A stretch of DNA of 64,000 nt from M3007 sp046316495 (GTDB taxonomy: Bacteria > Bacteroidota > Bacteroidia > Chitinophagales > Saprospiraceae), in the NCBI GenBank assembly GCA_046316495.1, contig JBKDAM010000148.1, positions 10,903 to 74,902 of the forward strand. The letters are read 5' to 3'. The position numbers and the translations under genes were made by a program. Below, in pieces: positions 25,845 through 33,778 of this stretch. The number at the start of each line of letters is the position of its first letter. The stretch's first letter is position 1. The notes beneath the pieces are model-generated. The model did not search any database. It saw only the letters and a list, made by a program, of their open reading frames with translations, and was not told the DNA's origin.

Positions 25845-27083
25845 TTACTCTACCCTACTTTCAACGGAGCCGTTAGCCAACTGGATTTCCAGGAGATCAC
25901 CTTTTTGAACATCGGTTGCGTTTCGAATAATTTGACCGTCTTTTAGCGTGATGGAGAACCCTCTCTTTAGGATAGTGTAGGGGGATAGAGCGGTCAATAT
26001 TTTTTCTGTATTTGTTAGTAACTGATGTTCTGTTTTTAGCTGGTGTTGAACAGATAAGCTAATTTTTTCCTTCAGTTGCTGGATGGATTGAGACGCCTTT
26101 TGGAGGGTATTATGGGATGCAAATTGGATGGCTAGGTCTAGGGCGTTTATTGCTGAGCCTGCGCCTTGAGTTTGGTAACCTGTTGCCTGTCCAATTTGCT
26201 TAACAAGTTGATTGATATTCATTTCGAATTGTACGGACCGCTCGATTAGAAATTGAGCAGCCGCTGTTGGGGTTTTAAAAGCTAAATGTGCGGTTAGATC
26301 TAGAACTGCTTCGTCTATTTCATGTCCAATTCCGGAGAGAACGGGGATAGGCATATTAGCTACCGTGGCACATAAGTCCTTGCCGTCAAAAGCGATTAGG
26401 TCTAATTTTGAACCGCCGCCCCTTACAATTATTACGGCATCAAATTGATTATGCTGGCGGCTTATTTCATGTAGCGCGGAGATGATTTCTCTTTCAGCAT
26501 TTTTCCCCTGAACAGAAGCAAAGAAGTAGGTTTGTTGAAAATTGTAGCCATACCTGTTTTCCTCTAAGTGGGTTTTAAAATCGTGAAAACCAGCAGCTTC
26601 TTGGGAAGTGATTACGGCAATTCGCTGCAAAACGATTGGGAGTTGCAGGTTTGCATTTCGATTAAGAAGGCCCTCTTTTTGTAGCCATTCAATTGTTTGA
26701 CGCCTTTGAAGGGCAGCTACTCCTAGTGTATAGGTAGGGTCTATGTCCCAAACATGTAGTTTCAAACCATATCGCTCATGAAAGCCTACTTTTACCAGCA
26801 TTCGAACCTGCCCTCCAGGTTGGAGCACCTCTTCAGCAATAGGGCCGTGCACGGATTTAATAATTCGGAATTCGCGCTGCCACGTCACTGCCTGGGCTTG
26901 GGCTAGAATTCCAGAGTCGCTTGAACCTTCCGGGTCTGCCTTTTGGACTAGGCTCAAATACAGGTGTCCGTTTGAAAGATTGGATTCGGCTATTTCTGCA
27001 GTTATCCAAACTGGATCGGAGAAGTTGAGGGCAATGACCCGTCGAATATGCTCATTTAAGTCGAATAAGGAATAGGTTTGCAT
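25845..27083 (-). CDS. xseA: Exodeoxyribonuclease VII large subunit
   Basis: XseA is the catalytic subunit of exonuclease VII, which degrades single-stranded DNA in repair. The 412-residue protein has the N-terminal OB-fold (SLFDLNEHIRRVIALNF, VWITAEIAESNLSNGHLYLSLVQK in parts), the nuclease core (AVITSQEAAGFHDF, IIVRGGGSKLDLIAFD, PVLSGIGHEIDEAVLDLTAH) and a coiled-coil C-terminus ending in a short beta segment. The small subunit xseB, often adjacent, is not seen next to it. It lies 2 bp after lptC on the same strand, so it is part of the same transcript. Confidence 0.93.
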   Translation of the reverse strand: MQTYSLFDLNEHIRRVIALNFSDPVWITAEIAESNLSNGHLYLSLVQKADPEGSSDSGILAQAQAVTWQREFRIIKSVHGPIAEEVLQPGGQVRMLVKVGFHERYGLKLHVWDIDPTYTLGVAALQRRQTIEWLQKEGLLNRNANLQLPIVLQRIAVITSQEAAGFHDFKTHLEENRYGYNFQQTYFFASVQGKNAEREIISALHEISRQHNQFDAVIIVRGGGSKLDLIAFDGKDLCATVANMPIPVLSGIGHEIDEAVLDLTAHLAFKTPTAAAQFLIERSVQFEMNINQLVKQIGQATGYQTQGAGSAINALDLAIQFASHNTLQKASQSIQQLKEKISLSVQHQLKTEHQLLTNTEKILTALSPYTILKRGFSITLKDGQIIRNATDVQKGDLLEIQLANGSVESRVE

Positions 27084-27085
27084 GG

Positions 27086-27655
27086 TTATTCGGCAGCTTC
27101 CTTGAGTTGATCGGCTTTTATTTTGCCTTTTGGCACCAGGATTTTCCAGTAGGAGAAGTCCTGATTTGCTTCCAGGCCAAAGCCGTAAATAACCTCACCG
27201 GGGCGGCTAACCTTCACGAACTTGTCTGTTCGAATCTTTGCAGATCGCTCATCCCAGGTAAGCTCTTCTGTTTCAATACGTTCTTGTTTAGCACTATTCA
27301 TTACCACACTATCCCGGGCTATTACTATGCTTTTTTCTTGTTGCCGAACAGCAAATTTGGATGTAAGTGTATTAACAACCTGTTGAGCGGGGTTAAGGAA
27401 CTCTACTTTAATTCCTTCGGGAAACTCTTGCCTTGGATCGGTTCGTTCGGTATAGTTTTTCAGTGTTGGGGCGGTTATTCGGATCCGTACCACTGCGCTG
27501 TCTGAGTATAAAATTTCTACTTGTTCACCGACCTCCACCAGCGTGTCATCTGTTGTATAGTTTGCCTCCACTCTTGCAAGCTTATTTTCACAGGCAAAAA
27601 GGGAAAGGAGGGTCAGGCAGATAGTGGCTCGACGTAAGCTAACGTGATTGATCAT
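27086..27655 (-). CDS. lptC: LptC-like LPS export lipoprotein
   Basis: A 189-residue envelope protein of the LPS transport bridge, which passes LPS from the LptBFG ABC transporter towards LptA. A lipoprotein signal (TLLSLFAC) is followed by an OstA-like beta-jellyroll pattern (LYSDSAVVRIRIT, YPEGIKVEFLNPAQQ-type strands). The start is the ATG at 27655 (MINHVSLRRA). The frame is open further upstream but the lipobox is only in place from here. Its start overlaps the stop of the upstream membrane protein by 4 bp (ATGA), and xseA follows after 2 bp. The family assignment is by pattern and so moderately certain. Confidence 0.75.
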   Translation of the reverse strand: MINHVSLRRATICLTLLSLFACENKLARVEANYTTDDTLVEVGEQVEILYSDSAVVRIRITAPTLKNYTERTDPRQEFPEGIKVEFLNPAQQVVNTLTSKFAVRQQEKSIVIARDSVVMNSAKQERIETEELTWDERSAKIRTDKFVKVSRPGEVIYGFGLEANQDFSYWKILVPKGKIKADQLKEAAE

Positions 27656-28155
27656 GCCATTATTTTTTTTAAGGTGAAGCGAACAACCAACAATAATGCG
27701 ATTAAAATTAACAGGAAGTACCCGACTGGAATTGACACCCATGCGATGATGTGCGTACGGTCTATTATGTACATTAGTAAAAGGACAGAGCAGATAAGAA
27801 GCACTAGATTAGAGATTCGTTCGGATCCTGGTATATGTTCGAGTGCCACATTTCTACGAATGGTTGCAATGGTAAGAAACATTGAAAAAACGGGAAGTAT
27901 TTGTGTTAAAATATTGGTATTTAGAATGTTACCTCTTTGAAATAAGAACATGTAAATACTTAGAGCGATTGAGAAGATACCAGGAATACAGGTAGCGAAT
28001 ATGATAGCGGAGTATAAATAATTCCAAGGGGAAATATGGCCTTGTTCCATACTAATCCAATTGATTGCCCAAGCAAGTGCTGGGAGCGCAAGAAAGTAAG
28101 CGGTTATATAAATTGGATGCTCGCTTAGCAGGTCAACTAGTGCTTGGATAGTCAT
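27652..28155 (-). CDS. Small multi-pass membrane protein, unknown
   Basis: A 167-residue, very hydrophobic protein with about five membrane segments (for example ITAYFLALPALAWAINWI, LVLLICSVLLLMYII and a final helix ending KKIMA). I recognise no family or catalytic motif. It overlaps the lptC start codon by 4 bp, so it is translationally coupled to lptC and xseA. That might suggest an envelope role, but this is inference from position only. Confidence 0.75.
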   Translation of the reverse strand: MTIQALVDLLSEHPIYITAYFLALPALAWAINWISMEQGHISPWNYLYSAIIFATCIPGIFSIALSIYMFLFQRGNILNTNILTQILPVFSMFLTIATIRRNVALEHIPGSERISNLVLLICSVLLLMYIIDRTHIIAWVSIPVGYFLLILIALLLVVRFTLKKIMA

Positions 28156-28227
28156 AATAAACGGTATAAATGAAAGACAAAGTTCGTTTTTCTGATGGAT
28201 GCAGTGTCTTTTTTTTGTGTTTAATGT

Positions 28228-29175
28228 TCAACCCCAATTAAATTGGATTTCTGGGTAGTCCGCCTCCAGAGCAGAAATCTTAGTTTGGACTTTTTCGAGG
28301 AAAGCCAGGTGCTGAGATGTATTTGGATTAAAGGGGCGGTGTTCGAGTGCTTGTCTAATTTTTTCAATTTGGGTAATAAGGGCTATGGTTTCTTTTTGGA
28401 AAAAGGTTTGAGCAAAACAGGTTTGCACATACTCAACAGCAAGGTCTGAAGGGTGAATAAGGTCCTTTTCATAAAATCGGTAATCTCTTAAATCATCCAT
28501 GATTAACTCGTAAGCAGGAAAATAGTAGGTGTTTGGGAGGGAATTAGATAGCTCCTCGCAGGCTAGGAGTAAAACGGATTTGCTTCGTTGGTTTTCAATT
28601 GCTCCCATACGGAGGTGGCGAACGGGGCTAACGGTGAGGATAATGTTCAAGTTGGGTCTTTTTTCGCGGAGTTCTTGGAAGGAAGAGCGGAGGATATCGG
28701 TCGTTTCAGAGACACTTAGGCGCTTTCGATCGAAGTGTTTTGCGGGCATTTTGTGGCAGTTTGCTACAATTCTGTTTTGGTTTGCAAGATGGAACACTTC
28801 GGCTGTTCCAAGTGTCAGAATCAGAACATCTGTTTTATTCAGGAATCTGGAAGCGTTTTGATGCAGTTGATGAGCTGTTGCCTTTGCCGAGTTAAGGTCT
28901 TGATGTGCAAATTCAGAATGTAGGTCCCAGTGTCTCCAAATTCCTTCATTTTCAAAAAAGTCGAATTCGTTAAGAGGTTGGGCTTTTGCAGCGGAGGCAA
29001 TAGAGAAGGGGTTGTAGCAAATACCATAGGGGTTAACCAGTACCGAGAACTGGCACCTATTTAGGTAGGTACCGATATGTTTGGTAAAGCAGGAGCCTAC
29101 TAATAACAGTTGGTGTTGGTGATGGATCTGAAAGGACGGAGCTGGAATATTGATTAGAGTGCGGAAAACAGACAT
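28228..29175 (-). CDS. GSCFA-domain protein
   Basis: A 315-residue soluble protein with the family-defining LLVGSCFTKHIG motif near the N-terminus, where the Ser may act as the nucleophile of an SGNH-like esterase fold. Further blocks are ILTLGTAEVFH, LTVSPVRHLRMGA and LIHPSDLAVEY, the last resembling a catalytic D-x-x-H block. The biochemical function of GSCFA proteins is not established to my knowledge. It is 72 bp upstream of the small membrane-protein gene and divergent from the next gene. Confidence 0.85.
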   Translation of the reverse strand: MSVFRTLINIPAPSFQIHHQHQLLLVGSCFTKHIGTYLNRCQFSVLVNPYGICYNPFSIASAAKAQPLNEFDFFENEGIWRHWDLHSEFAHQDLNSAKATAHQLHQNASRFLNKTDVLILTLGTAEVFHLANQNRIVANCHKMPAKHFDRKRLSVSETTDILRSSFQELREKRPNLNIILTVSPVRHLRMGAIENQRSKSVLLLACEELSNSLPNTYYFPAYELIMDDLRDYRFYEKDLIHPSDLAVEYVQTCFAQTFFQKETIALITQIEKIRQALEHRPFNPNTSQHLAFLEKVQTKISALEADYPEIQFNWG

Positions 29176-29316
29176 CTAAGGAGTTAAGTAGGTGAGCATT
29201 CAGTCAACAATACGGCAAATAAACGTAGATGTAACCAGATAAAGTTGTTAAATTTACCTGTTTTTTTGACGGTAACACCTTGCCGTAATTACTAAGTCAT
29301 TGATTTTGTATTTTTT

Positions 29317-30657
29317 ATGTCCTTTTTGGACCGTTTTTTTCCGAAATTAGTTACCGTACCACCGGATCCGGATGTGGTTTTTGGTCGTTACACAGATGCC
29401 TACAAAACTGCGTTTCAAAAGGTTTGTTGGACTCGTTCTTTGGAGTTATTTGATAATGGAAAGCCATTGGAGGCGTATGAAGAGCTTTTGAGATTTATGC
29501 GGGATGAGGAAGTAGTCAATGTGGAGTGGGAGATTGTTAATGGTGTCCTTTCGTTTCATTTTTTACAAGGATCGCGTCGTGTAGATGGGAGAGCAGATTC
29601 GGAGCGGATTCGAGTAGAGAGTCGGATTGCTTGGGCGGATGACTTGAATGTAGCATTTATGAGGAGGTTGGCAGAGCAAAATTTCAGGTTGCGGTACTCC
29701 CGATTTGCATTGACGGAAGACAACTGTCTATCGATTGTTTTTGATAGTTCAACGCGGGATGGTGCCCCTATGAAATTGCTTCAGGCATTTAGGGAGCTAT
29801 CCATTAATGCTGACAAGCAAGACGATCTGCTTGTGGAAGAGTTTAGGGTATTGAGGAGGGTTGATGAGCCTGGGACTGTTTGGGAGATACCTTTGGAGGA
29901 AAAAAGCATAAAAATTGCCTATTTTAGGAGCGAGGTGACAGCGTTGTTAGAGGCTTTGGCTTTAGGCCAACCCGACCCGGGGCGCTTCCCTGGTGGGTAT
30001 GTGTATTTGATGCTGGGTACTGCATTTCGGTTGGACTATTTGATACGCCCAGAGGGATATCTAATGGATTTATTAGAGCGAATTTACCAGCTTTATTTTG
30101 CGAAGGACAGTAGAACTCCTGCTTCTAAAATATTGTTAATGAAAGAGTTGTTTGAGAAAGGTTTGGAGCGTTCGGATGAGCAGCTAGCTGGAGAGCTTTA
30201 TAAAACACGGGCTACCTTTGGGATCAGTCCTGCTGTCGGGCATGATCGAGTTCAAGCGTTATTGGAGGCGGAGCTTCCCAAAATGGATTGGCATATTGAG
30301 CAAAAGCATCCGGAAATTATGGCACTGGCTATTGCCAAATATGCAGTTGGGTATGGACTTTATCATTACTCACCACCTCCACCCGACAAGGCTTTATTTC
30401 ATTTGTTTTTTCAGATTACGGAAGCCTCTTTTTTTCAAGAGTTGGGTTATTCGGTGCCGTTTTGGAGGGCTGAAGGGGGGCTCAATAAGGAGCGGATACT
30501 GGATGCTATTCGTGGTATTGTGAAAATGTGGCGTTCAGAATATCCTGGGTTCAAGTTGGAGTTGAATGAGCTCCGTTTTGAGACATTGCCCTTGTTTGCA
30601 AAGAGTTATTTAACTATGATAAAGAATAGTACTTTAGTAAAGCAGCCTTCACAGTGA
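29317..30657 (+). CDS. Unrecognised 446-residue soluble protein
   Basis: I do not recognise this protein. It has no signal peptide and no membrane segment, and it is rich in charged residues. The N-terminal half (about 30-220) alternates helix and strand in a pattern that could fit a bacterial YbjN/type III chaperone-like alpha/beta fold. The C-terminal half (about 230-440) is mainly helical. Codon use and length support a real gene. It is divergent from the GSCFA gene and followed by folA after 67 bp, and may share a transcript with folA. Confidence 0.7.
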   Translation: MSFLDRFFPKLVTVPPDPDVVFGRYTDAYKTAFQKVCWTRSLELFDNGKPLEAYEELLRFMRDEEVVNVEWEIVNGVLSFHFLQGSRRVDGRADSERIRVESRIAWADDLNVAFMRRLAEQNFRLRYSRFALTEDNCLSIVFDSSTRDGAPMKLLQAFRELSINADKQDDLLVEEFRVLRRVDEPGTVWEIPLEEKSIKIAYFRSEVTALLEALALGQPDPGRFPGGYVYLMLGTAFRLDYLIRPEGYLMDLLERIYQLYFAKDSRTPASKILLMKELFEKGLERSDEQLAGELYKTRATFGISPAVGHDRVQALLEAELPKMDWHIEQKHPEIMALAIAKYAVGYGLYHYSPPPPDKALFHLFFQITEASFFQELGYSVPFWRAEGGLNKERILDAIRGIVKMWRSEYPGFKLELNELRFETLPLFAKSYLTMIKNSTLVKQPSQ

Positions 30658-30724
30658 TTGATTTGTCATTGGTGGTGGGTAAATTGTGAGCTTGTTTTAT
30701 TCGTAATATAGAAATGGATGAACT

Positions 30725-31222
30725 ATGATTATTTCAGCGATAGTTGCTGTTGGTAAAGGAGGGGTTATTGGTAGAGATAATGAAATTCCTTGGTATTTAC
30801 CAGCTGATCTAGCTTATTTCAAGCGGGTTACACTCAATCACTGCGTGATTATGGGTCGGCGCACTTTTGAAAGCATAGGTCGACCCCTGCCTAAGCGTAT
30901 CAATATTGTTGTTACGAGGGATCCATTTTTTACTGCCACCGGAGTGGTGGTTTCGCATACGTTAGAGGAGGCGCTTGGGATGGCTTATGATACAGGTGAG
31001 GTGGAGGCTTTTATCATTGGGGGCGGACAGATTTACAATGAAAGTGCGCCACTTTGGGATCGAATTTATCTTACAGAGGTGGATGTTCAAGTAGATGGAA
31101 CGGTGTATTTCCCCGAAATAGATCTGGCAGAGTGGGTGGAGGTAAGTCGAATCGATTGTCTTGCGGATGAGAAAAATGAATACGGTTATAGTTTTAAAAT
31201 ATTGGATCGAAAAAACGAGTGA
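30725..31222 (+). CDS. folA: Dihydrofolate reductase
   Basis: FolA reduces dihydrofolate to tetrahydrofolate with NADPH. The 165-residue protein has the family pattern: ISAIVAVGKGGVIGRDNEIPW at the N-terminus (in parts), the DLAYFKRVTL helix, the NADPH-binding MGRRTFESIGRPLPKRINIV region and the later IIGGGQIYNES motif. The length is typical (about 160). The active-site acid is the E in NEIPW. It precedes the glycogen-synthase-like gene by 74 bp, and that gene has its own promoter candidate. Confidence 0.96.
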   Translation: MIISAIVAVGKGGVIGRDNEIPWYLPADLAYFKRVTLNHCVIMGRRTFESIGRPLPKRINIVVTRDPFFTATGVVVSHTLEEALGMAYDTGEVEAFIIGGGQIYNESAPLWDRIYLTEVDVQVDGTVYFPEIDLAEWVEVSRIDCLADEKNEYGYSFKILDRKNE

Positions 31223-31268
31223 AAATATTTCCAGCCGTTTTAGCTGCAAAAATGTCCTGTTTTTTTTA

Positions 31269-31276
31269 TAATTTTG
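31269..31276 (+). promoter_or_regulatory. -7 box (TAATTTTG) for the glycogen-synthase-like gene
   Basis: Exact TAnnTTTG match, 20 bp upstream of the start codon at 31297, in the gap after folA. A -33 TTG at the expected spacing was not clear. Confidence 0.45.
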
Positions 31277-31296
31277 CACCCTGATTTGCCAAGTCA

Positions 31297-32172
31297 ATGA
31301 AAGAGGCGGTCAAAAACGCAAGGGATTTATTTAACAAAGAAACTCGAGGTCTTTCTATGGAAAAGAAGCGTGTGCTGTTAATCACACAAGAGATTGAGCC
31401 CTACACAGAGGGCTCAGAAATGTCGAAATTAGTTGCCCGGCTCCCCAAATACCTCAGTGAAAACGGATATGAATTGCGCATTTTGATGCCTCGTTATAGT
31501 AGTGTCAACGAGCGTAGGCATCGTTTGCACGAGGTGGTTCGCCTTTCTGGTATGAACATCATTATTGACGATGACGATTATCCACTAATAATTAAGGTTG
31601 CTTCTTTGCCGGGATCTCGCCTGCAAGTTTACTTTTTGGACAACGAAGAGTTTTTTAAGCGTCCTGGCATGTATGGTAATGAGGAGGCTTATGAGGACAA
31701 CGCTGATCGAGCTGCTTTTTTCTGCAAGGGTGCGATAGAGATTGTGAAGAAGTTTGGCTGGGCCCCTGATTTAATTCTTTGTCAAGGTTGGATGACGGGT
31801 TTGGTTCCCTTTTTCTTGAAGACTGCCTACAAGACAGAGCCGTTATTTGCTAACACGGAAACTGTATTTGGCATGTTTTGTTCGGATCATGAACTAATGA
31901 CGGAGCGATTTTTTGCAAAGGCAGCGATAAATAACATTAAGGAGTCTGACTTGGAGCCGTTTCGAACTGCCGATGGAAAAGCCTCCCTTCATCGGGGTGC
32001 AAGTGCGTATGCGGATGGTGTTATTGCTGGCAGCGAAATAGAAGGTATGGACGTTGGATTCTTGTCTAATTTAACTGAAAAGCCAGTTCATGTATGGAAG
32101 ACAGAACAGGAATTCTTAAGTGGTACACTAGCTACCTTGAGGAGGCTTTTAGAGGTTCCGGTAGAGGATTAA
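31297..32172 (+). CDS. Glycogen/starch synthase-like protein, GT5 N-terminal domain only
   Basis: A 291-residue protein matching the N-terminal Rossmann domain of glycogen synthase (KKRVLLITQEIEPYTEGSEMSKLVARLPKYL in parts, then the RILMPRYSSVNERRHRLHEV segment and ILCQGWMTGLVPFFLKTAY). The KxGGL donor-binding motif reads EGSEMS and the C-terminal GT-B domain is absent. Such short homologues are common in Bacteroidota, so this is not a recent truncation. Activity as a synthase is doubtful without the second domain. It is followed by the DUF4270 gene across a strong inverted repeat, and this gene order is frequent in the phylum. Confidence 0.8.
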   Translation: MKEAVKNARDLFNKETRGLSMEKKRVLLITQEIEPYTEGSEMSKLVARLPKYLSENGYELRILMPRYSSVNERRHRLHEVVRLSGMNIIIDDDDYPLIIKVASLPGSRLQVYFLDNEEFFKRPGMYGNEEAYEDNADRAAFFCKGAIEIVKKFGWAPDLILCQGWMTGLVPFFLKTAYKTEPLFANTETVFGMFCSDHELMTERFFAKAAINNIKESDLEPFRTADGKASLHRGASAYADGVIAGSEIEGMDVGFLSNLTEKPVHVWKTEQEFLSGTLATLRRLLEVPVED

Positions 32173-32229
32173 ACCTGGCATGTTGATTAGCGTTTTATAA
32201 ATTTAAAAGCGAATATTTACATAAAAACC

Positions 32230-32271
32230 AATCCGGCTATTTGATAGCATATATGCACAGATAGCCGGATT
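32230..32271 (+). promoter_or_regulatory. Stem-loop between the GT5-like gene and the DUF4270 gene
   Basis: AATCCGGCTAT (32230-32240) and ATAGCCGGATT (32261-32271) are perfect 11-base complements around a 20-nt loop containing the palindrome GCATATATGC. No T-run follows, and the stem ends 12 bp before the DUF4270 start codon. It could be a terminator without a U tract or a 5'-leader element. Confidence 0.55.
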
Positions 32272-32283
32272 AAGTTACCATCC

Positions 32284-33630
32284 ATGAAGATTACCACAAA
32301 GCAGATCGCCCTCTATTCTGTTGGGCTGACTTTAGCACTTGCTACCTTGTTCAGTTGTAATAAATCCACCACTTTCGGTGCGGATTTGCTGGAGGACCAG
32401 ATTGCGGATTTTGATATTCAAGAACTAGAAGTCAATTGCTCTTTGGAAACCATTGATAAGGTGACAACAGCGGATTTGAATTCTCAATTTGATTATTTCC
32501 CGTGTGGACGGATAAAAGATGCAGATTTTGGGAGTACTACTGCTGAAATATTTTCTCAGATTACCCTGAGTGGGGGTAGTTTTGATTTTGAGAATGCGCG
32601 CTTTGATTCTGCTTTTTTGATTTTGCCGTACGATGCGAACGGTTTTTACGGGGACACACTTATTCCTCAAAATTTGCGCGTATATCAGCTAGCGGATACG
32701 ATTGCCAATTCCAAGCGTTATCTAGCAACGGATAGTATTTTGGTAGGTGATGAGATTGCTGCGGTTAATCAGTTTTTACCTAGGCCTCGAACCCCAGAAA
32801 AAATACTGGATACTGCAGCTACTGCGATTAAAGCTCCACACCTTAAGGTGCCGCTAAGCAATGCTTTTGGTGCGTTTCTCCTGAGTGTTGACAGTACGAC
32901 TATGACCAATGATTTCGCTTTCTGGCGTCTTAGTAAAGGTATTAAGCTGGTGGTGACGCCTACCTCTGACCCAGGAGCGTTGGTTGCTTTTGATTTAAAC
33001 TCCAGTAACTGCTTTATTCGGATGTATTATACTGTTGACGATACAGTTTCTCGTACGTATCGGTATAATTTAAAAGGCTCTTCTACTGCTACCTCGAATA
33101 AATTTTTGAAATTTACCCATGATTACACCGGATCCAGTGCACAAGCGAACCTTGGTGTAGTAAATCCAGAGCGGATGTATATGCAAGGCTTAGCAGGTAT
33201 CCGAATGAAAGTTGAGTTCCCTACAGCTGCTGCCTTAGAGGGTATCGTAGTGAATAAGGCAGAACTGGAATTAACTGCTCTTTCTGATCCGTTCTTTCCA
33301 GTGGCAGGGCAGTTGTTGGCGTTTGATAAAACATCAGATACTACCTACTTAGAGACAGCTGATGTTACGTATGCCTATACGGTTTCTAATGGTGCTTATA
33401 CCCTTTTTGGAGGTAAGCCGCAGTTGGCTGAAGGAGGAGTTAAAAAGTATCAGTTGACCTTGACAAAACAGTTTCAAGATTTTGTAGATGCTACGGACAA
33501 CGATCCTAAAAAACGGACGATTTACCTGAGCATTGCTCCACAGGTGTTGACTGCTGGTCGTACTGTCTTTTTTGGGGTAAATGATCCAACCTATCCTGTG
33601 AAACTTCGCCTAAAGTATACCAAACTATAG
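32284..33630 (+). CDS. DUF4270-type lipoprotein
   Basis: A 448-residue exported protein. A lipoprotein signal (LALATLFSCN) with Cys at about residue 25 is followed by TTFGADLLEDQIADFDI, the typical start of DUF4270 proteins, and long beta-rich regions without catalytic motifs. The function of the family is unknown. It is usually found in Bacteroidota next to the short glycogen-synthase-like gene, as here. The stem-loop at 32230-32271 lies directly before it. Confidence 0.82.
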   Translation: MKITTKQIALYSVGLTLALATLFSCNKSTTFGADLLEDQIADFDIQELEVNCSLETIDKVTTADLNSQFDYFPCGRIKDADFGSTTAEIFSQITLSGGSFDFENARFDSAFLILPYDANGFYGDTLIPQNLRVYQLADTIANSKRYLATDSILVGDEIAAVNQFLPRPRTPEKILDTAATAIKAPHLKVPLSNAFGAFLLSVDSTTMTNDFAFWRLSKGIKLVVTPTSDPGALVAFDLNSSNCFIRMYYTVDDTVSRTYRYNLKGSSTATSNKFLKFTHDYTGSSAQANLGVVNPERMYMQGLAGIRMKVEFPTAAALEGIVVNKAELELTALSDPFFPVAGQLLAFDKTSDTTYLETADVTYAYTVSNGAYTLFGGKPQLAEGGVKKYQLTLTKQFQDFVDATDNDPKKRTIYLSIAPQVLTAGRTVFFGVNDPTYPVKLRLKYTKL

Positions 33631-33778
33631 TCTTCATACGCCTTTTATCTATTCCGGTTATCACTAATAAACTTGATACTAAGAGGGTAATTGTACCTGG
33701 TTTTAGATTAAACCTTTATACTTATCCTAAATTGTATTTTAATCAATTGATTTACAACCCTTAATTTAGAATATCTTT

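Noticed and set aside
31297..32172. Glycogen synthase as a truncated pseudogene
   Set aside because: It lacks the second GT-B domain, but short homologues of this size next to DUF4270 are common in the phylum and the frame is intact, so I kept it as a gene.
33631..33778. glmS ribozyme in the glmS leader
   Set aside because: The 148-bp leader lacks the long paired core and the conserved cleavage region, and the ribozyme is mostly found in Firmicutes.
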